Positions 1-14,900 of a stretch of DNA of 64,000 nucleotides are shown piece after piece; the first letter of the stretch is position 1, and each line of letters opens with the position of its first letter. The notes under the pieces were generated by a model. The model ran no database searches. It was not told where the DNA came from and saw only the letters and a list, made by a program, of their open reading frames with translations. Origin of the DNA: Sisyra terminalis (taxonomy: Eukaryota; Arthropoda; Insecta; Neuroptera; Sisyridae); NCBI GenBank assembly GCA_958496175.1, contig OY292274.1:41674630-41738629 (forward strand), in the 5' to 3' direction. A program made the translations under genes and the position numbers.

Positions 1-1896
1 GGAGGCCCATACACTGTCCCTATGGACACGTACTGTCTCTATATATGTAGGCACTTCTATAACTTTTTAATTCGCTAAGTTCTACCTAATATATTTTCAC
101 CAGTAAGAATATATATTCTCACTGGTAATACAAATTGGCTGAAACATACATTCTATCGAATAAAAAATGAATTTTCAAAATTAAACAACTCTATACTAAG
201 AAATGCGTGATCATACATAATAAATATCAGTATGCGTCAACTTGAACACCTATTTCTTTTTAGTCGATTAAAAATTATATAAAATTTTCGTCTTATCAAA
301 TGTTTGGTATTGCAATGTTGTGATTATAGCGTCTTTCGCACAAGATATTAAATATCAACCCTCTAACGATGCAAAGCGTAGCATTTATTTTTAAATTTTT
401 GGATAGCTAATAATTGAGTAATTGAAAAAGACGAAACGTTGTATGAATGTTGGAAAAAATCGTTAATCAATAACGAAAACAAAATGTTTATCTCCAATCC
501 TTTGGAGCAATAATGTTATGTGAAAATGTTTACAAAAAAAATAGATTTGTAATATGATTTATAAAATTATAAGACTAGAATCATTGAAAAAATGGGGTTT
601 GGAAAATGTAATTATGAAAATGACTTTAAATCTTTGAGGAGTGAAGTGAGCACGGGATGGAACTTTTATTTTCTTAGTGTTTTGGATTCCGTTCAAATCG
701 AAATGCTAACAATTTCTATATATTTTTTTATCCCAATGAGCTTACTGCTTTTATATTTCGTAAAGATTCCTATATAGTACATACAATCTTATAACTAATT
801 TCATAAATGTTCCTTATTAAAATGAGAACAAAGTGGATTCGGAAACTTTTATTTGAGGTTCTTATTTCCCTATCTTCCGATCAACTATACAAACCAATAC
901 ACCTGAATTACTTTTTCCTTAACTTCAATGTCTGTATTTATAATTTACTTACCATATTTATTTATTTTTCAACTAAACGTAAAGCATCGTTTTATTTGCA
1001 GCTAAGTGAATAAACATAAACATTACTTTCCAAGAAAAGTTCGAATTTATTCCTGTTTAAAAAGAACTAATATTTTTTTTTTCTTTATAAATAAATTATT
1101 CACTGTTTTATATTTAGTTAACAAAATTTGAAGTGAAGATAAGACAATTTGATTTTGTAATTTATTTATGTGGTATTAAATCGATTGATTTAAATTATTC
1201 AAAGCGATTTAGTAAATGAAAATCGCGTTGATTTACTCATATCAGTTTTATTGCAATAGGCAAAAGTTGGGGTGAAATAAATTATGGAAATATATATTAC
1301 ACTTTTAACAATACGGCTAATGTATGATTTGAATAATGGAATTTGTATTAAAATAAATTCAACCTTTTTTTTTGTTGTTGTTATTTTTATATAATTAATT
1401 TTCAAGAACTTAAGGAATTCAACAAAATTATTGCCGCGAGGAAAGTGGAATTTGATTGATTTTTAATATATTTTTTATGAGTGGGTTGATATTTGATTTA
1501 AGTCTGTAGAAAAAGAATGGAGATGTAATAAATTATATGGGAAAGTATTTCCAAGTTGATACAATAGAGTTTGCCTCGATATAAAACTTTGAATGAGAAC
1601 AAAGAAAGAAAATAGGTCTTGAAGTTTGGAGTTTTTGATCGTATTATCATTATCTTTTCAACAAAGAGGATAAAAGCTATAATATTTACATTTGCAAGAA
1701 TTTTTTTTATTGCATTTAATTTTTTGATAAATTTTTAATAATAGTTTAAATTTTTTTAGGGAAATAAATTTTAAAGAGAGAAATTTAAAATGTTAGTGTA
1801 TTAGTTACTTCGAGTTAGAGCTTTTAATCCCGCCAAATAAAATATCTAATTTATCAAAAATTTCCGTCATTTTATCATTTGCATACTCATATATAC
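1..1896. other. AT-rich noncoding sequence
   Basis: Strongly AT-rich with homopolymer A and T runs. The short open frames here (61-68 codons at 592, 807 and 1199) have no recognisable domain and no codon bias. I see no transposon ends or RNA gene. Confidence 0.5.
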
Positions 1897-2354
1897 GAGT
1901 TTTACTAACTTGATTATTGTTAAAATATAAGCTACATAATTAGGTCTTGCGACAAATTTAGTTATAAATATAAAGTTTCTATGATCTATTGTTTTTGAAG
2001 TATGTGAAATATGTACGTAGAGTCATCACATTCCAAAGGTGGTAGAAAAAACATCCTTTTTGCATCTTTTGTTTAAGGAAGTAGAAATGTTCAGACTTTT
2101 CTAAAATACAAATCGCCTTAAAATATTCTGATTTTTCAATAAATATTTAAAATGGAGTATTTATCAAATGTCAAATGTCAAATGAGTAAAATCAAATGTT
2201 TGAAATCATTCATTTAAAAAGTATTTTCCGCCAGAAATTCTTATGCCAAACACATCACTTGTATGACATGGAAAAACGTAGTCACCAGACGGATGTAATA
2301 GTTTCCACGGAAAGCCATTTTAAAGAGGAAACGAACATTTTCACGTTGAAAAGA
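1897..2354. repeat. Direct duplication, copy A
   Basis: About 450 bp repeated in the same orientation at 2645-3082 with very few differences. Copy A carries an extra tandem run of the heptamer TCAAATG near 2166-2184 that copy B lacks. A short frame in both copies (from 2196 and 2924) is identical only because the DNA is duplicated; I recognise no domain in it. The repeated block stops just before repeat X. Confidence 0.85.
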
Positions 2355-2355
2355 A

Positions 2356-2626
2356 CACCGCGACTGTTCAATTTTCACAAATTATTGACCCAAAATCACA
2401 ATTTTACCTAATTTTTTTGATAATAAAAGAATGGTATGCCCTTCTGATTTAATATAATAATATATCTCATTATCTTTTTGTACGGTTTATTTTTACACGA
2501 ATTTAATTTAACACGAGTTAAAAAGAAATACAAATTCTCTTTTTATAAGACATGTTTTGTTAAAGCACGAATTTTTGTGTAAACAAGAAATAAATTCTTT
2601 AGTGAACTGTAACAAGAATTTCTTAG
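2356..2626 (+). repeat. Interspersed repeat X, forward copy
   Basis: About 270 bp lying between the two duplication copies, starting near ACCGCGACT and ending near the AAGAATTTCTTAG palindrome. The same sequence occurs in inverse orientation at 5064-5333. No matching terminal inverted repeats and no protein motif are visible, so its class is unknown. Confidence 0.75.
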
Positions 2627-2644
2627 TTTTTACTAACTTTCTTA

Positions 2645-3082
2645 GAGTTTTACTAGCTTGATTATTGTTAAAATATAAGCTACATAATTAGGTCTTGCGA
2701 CAAATTTAGTTATAAATATAAAGTTTCTATGATTTATTGTTTTTGACGTATGCGAAATATGTACGTAGAGTCATCACATTCCAAAGGTGGTCGAAAAAAC
2801 ATCCTTTTTGCATCTTTTGTTTAAGGAAGTAGAAATGTTCAGACTTTTCTAAAATACAAATCGCCTTAAAATATTCTGATTTTTCAATAAGTATTTAAAA
2901 TGGAGTATTTATTGAAAAATCAAATGTTTGAAATCATTCATTTAAAAAGTATTTTCCGCCAGAAATTCTTATGCCAAACACATCACTTGTATGACATGGA
3001 AAAACGTAGTCACCAGACGGATGTAATAGTTTCCACGGAAAGCCATTTTAAAGAGGAAACGAACATTTTCACGTTGAAAAGG
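2645..3082. repeat. Direct duplication, copy B
   Basis: Second copy of the 1897-2354 block. Similarity ends at the GTTGAAAAG sequence near 3074-3082, the same internal point at which copy A meets repeat X. The arrangement A-X-B suggests either insertion of X into a tandem duplication or recombination at X. Confidence 0.85.
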
Positions 3083-4121
3083 AAATACAAGTATATAATA
3101 CACATACGATATGTGGTTCAGCATTAACGTTTTCCCTTTTTAAATTAAATTAATTTGTCTGCGGGAAATATTTGGAAATTGGTTTTTCTTCTTTTTCCTA
3201 TTTGTAGTTTTAGTTTCTTTTTGCATTAGAGTAAACATGACAAAAAAACAATATTAACTATTGAAATAGGCGAAAACTTCAACATTTATAGTAAAATATT
3301 TCAAGTTCATAAAAGTGGGTTTTATTTGTTTTGTTGTTGTTTTTCGTTTGAATTTGTTTTCATTGGAAAAAATCGAAAACATGTGACGTATCCAATTATA
3401 TTATTATATAGGAAATCAAATTGCAAACAACTTGTTTGATTCAGTTCAAATTAAAATTACATTTTTTTTTTTTTGTAACAAAAATACTTTGATGAAAGTA
3501 TTTTGTTTTACATTATTTCATATGGACCAATATCATTTTCCCTTTTCTTTATAAAAATATAATATTTTTTTTACTTGTATTGAAGATAAGAATGTTAGAA
3601 TAATAAATTAATTGAAAACTTATTAATTTATTTAAGTTCAAAATTTCGACTTTATCCGGTGCTTTGTCCTAAGAAATTGAAAGAATATAGGTATTTATTC
3701 TATTATGATTTCAATGATGACAATTCTTGAGATCTACTGGTTTCTAAAATATAGGAAGGAATTTTTAATGTATCCCTTATAAGAAAAAAAAAACTTAAGC
3801 ACATTTTTATTAAAATTTCATTACATTTTACCCACTTTTTGTTTTATTAACTCTTAATACAAGCATTTTTTTTAATGATTTTATCACTAGTTCAACATTA
3901 ATTATTGTTATGCATGGTGTTGCTTAATCCAAGCATTTATAAATCACAAAATTATCACTTGATTATATATATTTTCTAAAAATTAATGAACGTCTAATAA
4001 AGTCAGATTCTCCACAAAACGTTCGGCATAGATTAGTAGTTATGGTTATTTTAAATCTTTAATATTGAAGAATAGACTATAGATAAATTAATAATAATTA
4101 ATCGAAAATGTACATGTCTAT
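3083..4121. other. AT-rich noncoding sequence
   Basis: AT-rich spacer with poly-T tracts (for example near 3460). No open frame of note, no inverted-repeat pair and no recognisable element was seen before the MITE at 4122. Confidence 0.5.
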
Positions 4122-4275
4122 CAAGGTTTATGAAGTACACAGATGGCCTCATGGTGGCTACGTGACGTTTCCAGAAGAAATTCGTACATATCTTCAGACT
4201 GATCAATTTCAAAATTCTTCGTATGACGTCATTTTTTTTTTCTAATGGAGCAACCTGTGTAATTTACAAACCTTG
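4122..4275 (+). mobile_element. MITE family M, copy 1
   Basis: A 154-bp non-autonomous DNA element. Its ends read CAAGGTTTATGAAGTACACAG and, from the other side, CAAGGTTTGTAAATTACACAG. It is flanked by a 9-bp direct repeat, CATGTCTAT (4113-4121) and CATCTCTAT (4276-4284), one mismatch. Two closer relatives lie at 24719 and 35360. This copy is the most diverged. A 9-bp target duplication is typical of Mutator-like elements, but the superfamily is inferred from that alone. Confidence 0.85.
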
Positions 4276-4284
4276 CATCTCTAT

Positions 4285-5063
4285 ATAGTACATAAACGTT
4301 GATCTGTACATTTAAGACTTAATCAATGGAAATCCACTGAACCGATTTGAGTCATTCTTTTTTTAATTTTAGATAAATTATTACATTTGGTTTTAGTATA
4401 TCATTGGTTTCGATGAAGTCACACACAAAATCTTGACACAATCAGTTTTAAATATCCATCTCTTTGGGGGTAAAACAATAATTCGATATTTTGTTGTTTG
4501 ATATCTAAACTTAAGAAAAATTTACCTTAATTGTATAACTATGTTTTTGTTTTAAGTTCTCTGTCATGAATTCACCAATAAAATGATTATAGATATATCA
4601 ATAATTATATTTTTTGTAGTGATCCAACGATAAGTTAAATGGTAGTGTTCTTATCTAAAGTTTCTTTTTTGTGGGAAACCTAAGTGTTAAAAATTTTATT
4701 CAACGAATAAATAAAAGTTGTTAACTAAGGTAAACTAGGTTATAACTTAAAAGTACACAAAATTAGCGATTTATTGTTGATTTATTAAATTTGTTTTATT
4801 AATAATTTGTTTCATTAAATTATATAAAGATCATTTCTGTGAATATTGATATTTTTAATTAATTTAAAGGTTTATATATATACAGTAATATAAGGTCTTA
4901 AAGATAGAAAGAAGATGTTGTTATTGGAGTATTATTTTTTTAAATAATTTAGACATTTACTTGTCCAATTCAAAAACAGCTCATGAAGTACACCTTATTC
5001 TTTTTTTACACGCTAATATCTATGTTCCGAAATAAATGCGTAATAAGAGAATTGTAAAAAGTA
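4285..5063. other. AT-rich noncoding sequence
   Basis: No gene, element end or RNA structure recognised. Composition is the same as the surrounding AT-rich DNA. Confidence 0.5.
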
Positions 5064-5333
5064 CTAAGAAATTCTTGTTACAGTTCACTAAAGAATTTAT
5101 TTCTTGTTTACACAAAAATTCGTGTTTTAATAAAACATGTCTTATAAAAAGAGAATTTGTATTTCTTTTTAACTCGTATTAAATTAAATTCGTGTAAAAA
5201 GAAATCGTACAAAAAGAGAATTAGATGTATTATTATATTAAATCAGAAGGGCATACCATTCTTTTATTACCAAAGAAAATAGGAAAAATTGTGATTTTGG
5301 GTCAATAATTTGTGAAAATTGAATAGTCGCGGT
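5064..5333 (-). repeat. Interspersed repeat X, inverted copy
   Basis: Reverse-complement copy of 2356-2626 with scattered substitutions and small indels. Both boundaries match those of the forward copy (the CTAAGAAATTCTTG palindrome at one end, AGTCGCGGT at the other), so it behaves as a discrete mobile unit rather than a random local inversion. Confidence 0.75.
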
Positions 5334-5578
5334 ATTGATGCACGTCGCTTTAGTTACAATAACAAAATTTATCTTTTGAGCCATCCTTGAAATGGACTTA
5401 AGTCACTTTCAAAATAAAGGTCTTATGTATTTCTAACAGTCTGGAAAAGTAATCAAACTTAGTGTTAACATGTTGTTGTGGTATAAGTTATGAATATCCA
5501 CTTCTTTTTCTTTATCGTTCTGGGAATCTTTCCCCAGAGGTTCATAGTCTAGAGAACTATTGCGTCCCTGGTTTGTTA

Positions 5579-6193
5579 CTAGCGCAAATTGATCAGGTCT
5601 GTTTTTGAGATAAATTTCAGCAGACAGCTAATTGAATCTTTATATATATTTTCCAGCTCATGTCCAGATGATTCAAGAGCTAAGAAGGTTTTGAATCATA
5701 GCTGGATAAATAGTAGTTGGGAGAAAGTTTCATCTTCCCACCGCAGTTCCTGGATGTAGTTAATTTATTCTTTGTTCCTATAGTTTGGAAATATTTTTCC
5801 AAACTGCAGTGTCTTGTTAGAAAACCTATCAGCATTCTAATGTTTTTCCTTCCTAAGTTTAGTAGTATTTTGTTATGGTCTTTCAATGGTTTCTTTATTG
5901 TAACCTTTGAGAATTTGTTTCCTGATTAGATATTCCAGAAATTGTTTTGCTTATTTTGAGACCATTCGGCTATGCGATTTAGTGTTGTGTACATCAACAC
6001 ACTTGTAGCCGCTTCTGGAGTTATAAATTACATACTTAAGCCATTATTCTGCCTCTTCGTTACTATTGGTAACGTCTTAACTTGGTATCCATTGGTATTT
6101 TTCAACGGAGTAAAGAGTATTTTGAATTCCGGGATCTATTTGGAGTTCGTCTTATGGGATTTGTCGCTTTAATTCAGACTTAACTGTCTAAGA
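5579..6193 (-). pseudogene. LINE (non-LTR retrotransposon) 3' end relic, RNase H and C-terminus
   Basis: Reading the minus strand in shifting frames gives the tail of a non-LTR element of the jockey/R1 sort. It shows the RNase H end with W-I-P-S near 6080-6091 followed by N-E-E-A-E near 6049-6058 (family pattern W-x-P-x-H...G-N-E-x-A-D). Next come the L-T-R-H-C block near 5806-5820, a degraded zinc-knuckle region with a C-G-G remnant, and a final L-K-F-I stretch that stops near 5579. Several stops and frameshifts make it a pseudogene. The upstream part continues at 8793 because a hAT element split it at the 8-bp site GTCTAAGA. The AT-rich stretch at 5334-5578 is probably its 3' untranslated tail. 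Confidence 0.75.
6186..6193. repeat. Left target-site duplication of the hAT element
   Basis: GTCTAAGA lies directly before the left terminal inverted repeat and is repeated exactly at 8793-8800. It fits the nnnTAnnn consensus reported for Buster-type hAT elements and does not fit the Ac-type nTnnnnAn pattern. Confidence 0.95.
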
Positions 6194-8792
<2,599 letters not shown>

Positions 8793-8830
8793 GTCTAAGA
8801 AGATATAGGTCACGGGTAGCGACTAGTAAA
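8793..8830 (-). pseudogene. LINE RNase H relic, part upstream of the hAT insertion
   Basis: Continuing the minus-strand LINE reading across the hAT empty site gives Y-I-F-L-D-S, matching the RNase H segment that holds the second catalytic aspartate (family pattern I-x-S-D-S-Q-A-A). Farther upstream the sequence becomes T-rich (8835-8855) and coding similarity is lost. Positions 8793-8800 are the right target duplication of the hAT. Confidence 0.55.
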
Positions 8831-11800
8831 AAATATTTTTATTTTTTTTGAAAATGGTAGCATTATCATTTTTGGGGATTCAAAAGTAAAACGTAATTAA
8901 AATCAAGTAGGTTTTAAAAAGGAAACTTATTTTCCTTAGATACTTTCAAACAAATTTTATAGTGATAAAAAACCAAGAATGAGACCTTCGGTGCCGTGAC
9001 TGGTATTTTTTTTTTCAGAATTATAGTTTTGGTGTAATAGTGAGATCTCGTCAAGTAGATCCTCTATTTACCATTTGGTCAGAAAATTCTAGTATAACTA
9101 CTTCATTGTGAAGTATTTACTATCAATAATTATATTTTAGAACATTTTAAAGTCCCTTTAATGAAAAATACAGAAATAAATATAGATTCGAAACTCATGA
9201 CAAATAACATGCGTATTTTGAGTTTTACAAGTGTTGTTCTGTTTTGTCCGGTTATGAGGCTTCTTAACTTAATAATAGAAACTTTACTAAAAAAACTGTA
9301 CCTTATTTTTATTTCAAAGACTGGCATTGTTATTTATGTCATAAATAATTAAAGCAAAAATTTACGGATTCTCAGAGAAAGGAGGCAACCAAGGCAAATA
9401 TCTCCTTTTAGCTTTATAAAATATGTCGGTATCCATGGATTAGTACTGGGGCAATAAACAGGAAATTCTGCATTACCTTACTTTTCGGTCTTTTGTTAGA
9501 AATGTTTAAAAATACAAAAAAATGAATTTAAAAAAAAAATAGCTATTTTTCCTTTAGTTTGAACTAATTTACTAATAAACAAAAAGAAAATCTAAGTATT
9601 TTGCAACTCTTTTCCCAACTTTTGGGATATCCAACACGAAATAAATTATTTAAAAGACGTAATCAAACCGTTAAAGTGGCGAATGAATAATTTAATATAT
9701 ACGCGAAAATTGGCATCCCTGTTTGATTGTTAAATGAAAATTAATGGAAAAGTGAAATTGTGGAAAAGTATGTTAGAATTATCTGACCTTAAATCGAGTT
9801 GATCTTTATTTATGAGTTTGTTTACAATTGCAGTCGGTCATTCTCACTTTTCTCGTACAACGAAAGCGTAAAAGAGAAAGTATTACAAGCTTAGAAAAAT
9901 CGTTTTTCCACCCTCCTCAATCTCAACCCCAACTGGTTCTGTTCCACTTTAACTCTCTCTTTGAGGTTTGAGCAGTTCGAATACATGTACTCGTTGTGGT
10001 TTTATTAAAACTAATTAATGAAAATTTTTCCACTTTTATTCATAAATGCGTTTTATATTAATTCATTAAATTTGACGCTTAAATTGATTGTTATAAACAG
10101 TATTTTGTTGGTAATTTAATTGTAATACTGAAATTATTTGTAATATTAATTGTGAAACTATTCGGATTGAAGCAAATAAAAGAGTAAATGGTTTTGATGG
10201 AAGTGGTTAGATAGGACGATTACGAGAAGTTTTCTGGAACATAAAATTGGCTTATGTAACCCATAAATTTTCATTTTTGGATTGTTGACACATTTATTTA
10301 CAAGAAAAATGAAAATAAATATCTTAAAAATAAGAATTTAATTTTGAGTTGACTTAAGAAAAAAAATAATTTTAATAAATATTATTGAAAGTTATAATTT
10401 CAAGGTAATGATAAGACTTATTAAATAGGTAATGGAATTTGCACAATTTGCAACAATAGGGTTATATATTTTTTTAAAGTTACCCCATAAAAATACAATA
10501 ATAACTACCTAACTATTTCTTAATTATATAGAAGGACAATATGTGTAGTAAATATCAAATTGTATATAATATGTAGGCTTATGTATCGTCCCTGAAATGG
10601 TTTTTCGTTTATAACGGCTTATTTGTGAATACCTTACTGTACGTAGTTTTACATATTAAAAGTTGGCTTAATTTTTTACTGCCTAAAACAATTAGACGTA
10701 AATTTAAAAATTTGCACTGCATTTCACCAATTTTCGGTAATAATGACTTTATTGTCCCAACAAAAACTAGTTTCTAAAATTGGCTGCTATTGAAAGTTGG
10801 GGTCAAAAACACTAGGGGTGGCATTAGAGGTATTAACTGATAAGAGACAAAAGCGCCTCGCATTTTTTCCATTCGAGAAAAAGGACTCGACCATTAAATT
10901 ATTATTTTAATTCGTTGAACACAAGTTGCGTGAAGAGGGTGGGTCTCGGTGGCTATTAGGACATTATCATCCACCGACAAAATGGAATTAAACAGCCCTA
11001 TTTGTTTGCCCTTTTTGTTCAAATCCATCCTTATATTTATGCCACATTTTCCATTATTATCACCGTCATTGTCGTTCAAACCGACTGAATTACCGCATAC
11101 GAAATTCTCTCAAATTATTTCTAATTACTCAAATAAAAAGTATGAATAAATTAATGTCTTGACCATATTATGTAGGTAGATGTGTAAGAGGCGGGAACGC
11201 CAAGGACTCTACATGTTCATAAATATTTAATTTTTGCATTTATATGAAACCTTTTTAGAAAACCTCGTTTTTAAGTAAGTACACGTTGAACTTCTTGGAA
11301 TTAGGGGTTGTTTTTGAATGTTGGCGTCTTAAATTTGTTTTGTTTCTTCGCCTGCCGTTTTTGGTGTCCTGCCGAGTTCGAATTGATTGTGATATGGAAA
11401 AATGCCAAAGAAGATAAGCAGGTCTAATTGTTTCGCCGGTTAAAGGGCGAGAAAGGATTTAGGATTGCAAAGTAAAAGAAAAAAATGGGCAAATATTATA
11501 CAAATTAACCAAAAAGAATATTTTTACTTTTAACTTCAAATGCACTGTATAACATTTTTGGATATTTCTTATAAACTTTACACGAACGCCAATTTGGGTT
11601 CAGGTAAAATTTAAGATTGTAACATAACTTACATCTTAAGAATATTGTACTTGACTACCTCTTATTTATTAAAATATAATATTGTTTTAAATATAATTGT
11701 ATGTATAAGAAATTCAATCGAGTTTTGAAAATATTTCGATTTTTTAAATAAAATAACTCCTATTTGTTTTTCTTGATTGACCCAATGGATAAATTTCAAT

Positions 11801-11858
11801 TTATTAAAAAAAATCATATTTGAAGAAACAAATGAATCAAAACAATAGTTCTAAAAGC
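8831..11858. other. AT-rich intergenic or intronic sequence with two mixed-composition patches
   Basis: No gene or element end recognised. Two patches stand out from the AT-rich background: 10900-11110 and 11290-11480, which have balanced base composition and few homopolymers. They look like single-copy host sequence and might be conserved noncoding elements; this is only an impression from composition. Short overlapping frames at 10894-11149 on both strands show no domain. Confidence 0.4.
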
Positions 11859-12000
11859 CTACTGGTGGACGAATGGTCCAAGTATTCGCTCCAAAATTGG
11901 TAGGTGTTGCTAATTTTCGATATTTTTGGATTTACGGATTTTTATAAGCCCTAGAGTCGCTAAAGACCATGGTAGTTATAAATAAAGCGACAATAAATAA
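11859..12000 (+). mobile_element. tRNA-derived SINE, copy 1
   Basis: The head has a degraded A box (TGGTGGACGAATGG), then the family core GCTCCAAAATTGGTAGGTGTT, a shortened region where the B box should be, the block CCCTAGAGTCGCTAAAGACC and an AATAAATAAC-like tail. It matches the better-preserved copies at 36737 and 47445. Confidence 0.7.
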
Positions 12001-12924
12001 CAAGAAAACGAGAATAGTTCTTAAGGCAGAGGTTAGTTACAATTGTTTTCTTAGGTTTACCAAGTAGGATGTAAGCTAAACAGTTTAATCACTTATTTTC
12101 AAAATTAGAGTTACCTAGAGGCAATTTGAAAACCGAAGAAATCAATAAAAAAGGATCAATGTTAGATTAGTTAAAGTTGGAGAATTTTCTTCCAACAATA
12201 AGTTTTTTAAGGTTGTTTAGAAGAAAATCAAAAGTAATGAAAAAAAATGAAAATAATACTATAGATAGTGAACTATTTGAGCCATTTCTTTGTAAAATTT
12301 CAATTCCATTTGACGCTTATTAACGGAGTAAAAAAATCCTAAAGTTGCGTAATTTTGAACCGCTTAACAGGCTAAATGAAGAATGTTATGCATGATCGCA
12401 ATCACCTCGTGATAGCTCTTTTCGTGGAAATGAACTTTTTTTGAAAAAATAGCGATGCATTTTTTGATAAATTCCGCGTCGATCAGTACCAAAAATTATT
12501 AATATTTGAACATTTCTAAGCAAAATATTTCAGTGTAAAGATAGAAAATTGTTTCAAAATTCAATCCGAGTATGTAAAAGGCTTATAGAAATATCTGCAA
12601 CGTCTACTTATAAGCATAGGGAAATCGCCCTTTTTCTCATAATTCCCCACTGCACTTCTAAACAACCTTAACAAATCTCATTCTTGGGGGCGATTTGTTT
12701 TAATTAATTAAAATTAGGTTCTATTTGATTCTTCGAATTGCTATACTGTCAATCAAAATTAAAGCGACAAATTGAGATAATATTGATATTTGATTAAAAG
12801 TCAACGAAAACATTTAAACAATTATAAAGCTTATGCTTACATCGAAAAAAGGAAGAAAGTTAGAGAAATGCATTACTTATGACAATGAACTTTTTCGGTA
12901 TATTTACTATAGTTGTTATATATA
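12001..12924. other. AT-rich noncoding sequence
   Basis: No open frame, RNA gene or element end seen. A patch at 12390-12490 is slightly less AT-rich but shows no recognisable motif. Confidence 0.4.
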
Positions 12925-13321
12925 TACTGTCCTACTGACAGTTTTTACAACCGAAATCGAAACTTTTATATAAGGTCATGTTTTTCTAGAAAAAAAAGTT
13001 ATCATAATTAGTCAATCTTTACTTTTAAATCCTATAGGTATTCATTATTCATTCCATATATTTGAGCTTAGCATTAACATAATATATATATTATCATTTC
13101 TCATTTCAAATAAGTTATTTATGCTGAAACAAGGGGTTGATTTGAAAGAAATGCACTTAACATTTCTTTTTAATAGTAGTTTCGAATTACATAAAATAAT
13201 AAAAAGAGTCCCAAAACAAAATTGCTTTTTACCTCATATGTTTAGGTTAACAAAATCGAAAGTAATCTTTCTTATATCTTAAAAACAAAATAATTTCTTC
13301 TAAACTTTGATCAGTATTCTT

Positions 13322-13715
13322 CTTCATTTATTTTTTATTTTCAAATAAATTGCACAATCTGCATAGGGTTGCGATAAGTGCATTCAATCCATAGACAATC
13401 ACATGTAAGCACTAGTCCCAGTAGATTAGTGCTGTATAAGTAGAAAATAGATTTTTAACAATCAATAGTAACAATAACAATAATAGTAATTCTTATAGCA
13501 ATAACAACAATCATAAAAATAATCAACAGTAGCAATAAGAATAACAATAATAGTCTATAATAACAATATCAATGCTAATAATAATGTGAAACATTAATAT
13601 TTAAGTAATATATAAAAATAAAGCTATATAATAAGAAATAATAATTTGGCAATAAATAGTTAATAGGAATATTTGTTTAGTTACAAAATCTATCAGGCAA
13701 ATCTATTACGTTCCA
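13322..13715 (-). mobile_element. Nested 394-bp insertion with A-rich tail
   Basis: This block is absent from the otherwise colinear copy 2 of the host element. It is flanked by the 9-bp direct repeat AGTATTCTT at 13313-13321 and 13716-13724. It has no inverted ends. Read on the minus strand it finishes in an A-rich tail (complement of 13322-13345), which suggests retroposition. Its middle is the AAT/AAC trinucleotide tract at 13450-13575. Confidence 0.5.
13450..13575. repeat. AAT/AAC trinucleotide-rich tract
   Basis: Imperfect array of AAC, AAT and AGT triplets, such as AACAATAACAATAATAG, over about 125 bp. It lies within the nested insertion at 13322-13715 and is probably replication slippage. 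Confidence 0.8.
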
Positions 13716-14309
13716 AGTATTCTTTTGAACTGAAAAAAAATAATAAAGATAATACAAAATAAAATTTTAATGAACTGATAGTTATCAGTATTCATAATTG
13801 GAGAATCAAGTAAGAAGTGCAAGACAATAATTTTTTAACATTTGTTCTCACGAGTTCAGTTTCGATTTCGATCCAAGTTTCGGCTTGGCAACAGCTGAAA
13901 CCGAAACTTCAGTCGCACACTATTTATATAATCTTGAGGTATACTGCGATATAACAAATTTTACTTTTTACTAAGTATCGAAATTTAACATTGTCTTGAT
14001 ATTTCTTATTAAAGTTTAACTAAATTATTAAAACATAGTGGCGAACAATGATTTTTGAACTAATTATTAAGATTAGGGTTTCGTTTGTGAAAATATAATT
14101 GATTGGATTATTTTGTTATTGTTAAGCGGTTTTATGGCGAATTTGAGTGTGTGGTAATCGCTTCTGGCATTAATCGACATTATCCTTTGCGTGAAGAAGA
14201 GGTATTGATTGAGTTGGGGTGGTTTTTGGGTGATAGTTAGGTAATTTTTTATCGATAGGGGGTGGCTGGTGGATGTTGGTTATGATTAAAGCGTAGTGAT
14301 GCAAATATT

Positions 14310-14900
14310 GACGTAGCCAGGTTTAGTTTGGCTCGATATTGATGGAAGTTGTAAGTTTAATTCTGACGTTGTAGTTAGAGGGCAAATCTAAGGGCGTTTT
14401 TGATGGTGGTGCCAAAGCTGGATTGTGTGTAGAACTAAATAATATTGTCACAAGTACGTTATGTTGAAGCAGCCAAACGGACGTGGTCGTTGGGTTGATG
14501 TTGATGCGTATGTGTGTGTGTGTATTAGTGTGGGGGTTGCTCGGGGAGGTTAATGTTGTGCAGATGTTAGTTGGTATCGTGTGAGCTGTGTTTGGGTTGG
14601 ACACTGAGTGGTCCGGCGTCGTTGGCGCGTAGGTCGCGGTCCGCGAAACCAGCCCCTAGCTTGCGCTCCCACATCAACCCACCCCATCGCCTACCACCGT
14701 CCCCTACAAAACCCATAGCGCGTCAGCCGTCCGTTCGGTCTGTCTGTCGGTCTGTCCGTTCGTTCGCCTGACAGAACCGCTGCTGCTGCTCTCACAAACC
14801 CATCACCACCGGTAACCGCCTACGACGGACTCAACTCTGACAGACGGACGGACCGACCGACCGACGAACGGACAGGATAAGGTCGGGAATGGGGCTGGGG
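14310..14900. promoter_or_regulatory. GC- and CpG-rich island 1
   Basis: Abrupt change from AT-rich DNA to GC-rich sequence with many CpG dinucleotides. It holds a short GT run (14510-14525), a CTG run (14780-14791) and tetranucleotide tracts of the CCGT/GACC kind on both sides of 14800 that are inverted copies of each other. Open frames here on both strands (14323-14604 minus, 14571-14771 plus) follow from the lack of AT-rich stop codons and show no domain. It could be a promoter, an enhancer or an unrecognised exon. The preceding stretch 14030-14310 also has mixed composition. Confidence 0.4.

Larger units (their letters stand above)
12925..13922 (+). mobile_element. Non-autonomous DNA transposon family T, copy 1 (998 bp)
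   Basis: The interior aligns throughout with 35889-36704. The right end reads, from outside in, TAGTGTGCGACTGAAGTTTC. The left end TACTGTCCTACTGACAG is a decayed form of the same inverted repeat. The flanks TATATATA and TTTATATA differ by one base and may be an 8-bp target duplication, but they are low complexity. The right terminus holds GAAACCGAAAC-type repeats. Compared with copy 2 it contains an extra 394 bp at 13322-13715. No transposase is left. An 8-bp duplication would suit a hAT-like element. Confidence 0.7.

Noticed and set aside
2196..3127. Two related small genes (71 and 75 codons)
   Set aside because: The shared peptide is explained by a recent DNA duplication; no domain, and the ends diverge into non-homologous sequence.
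13450..13575. CRISPR-like or satellite array
   Set aside because: Units are triplets without regular spacers; simple trinucleotide slippage in an animal genome.
14323..14771. Frames of 93 and 66 codons in GC island 1
   Set aside because: Opposite-strand overlap and low-complexity content; compositional artefact.
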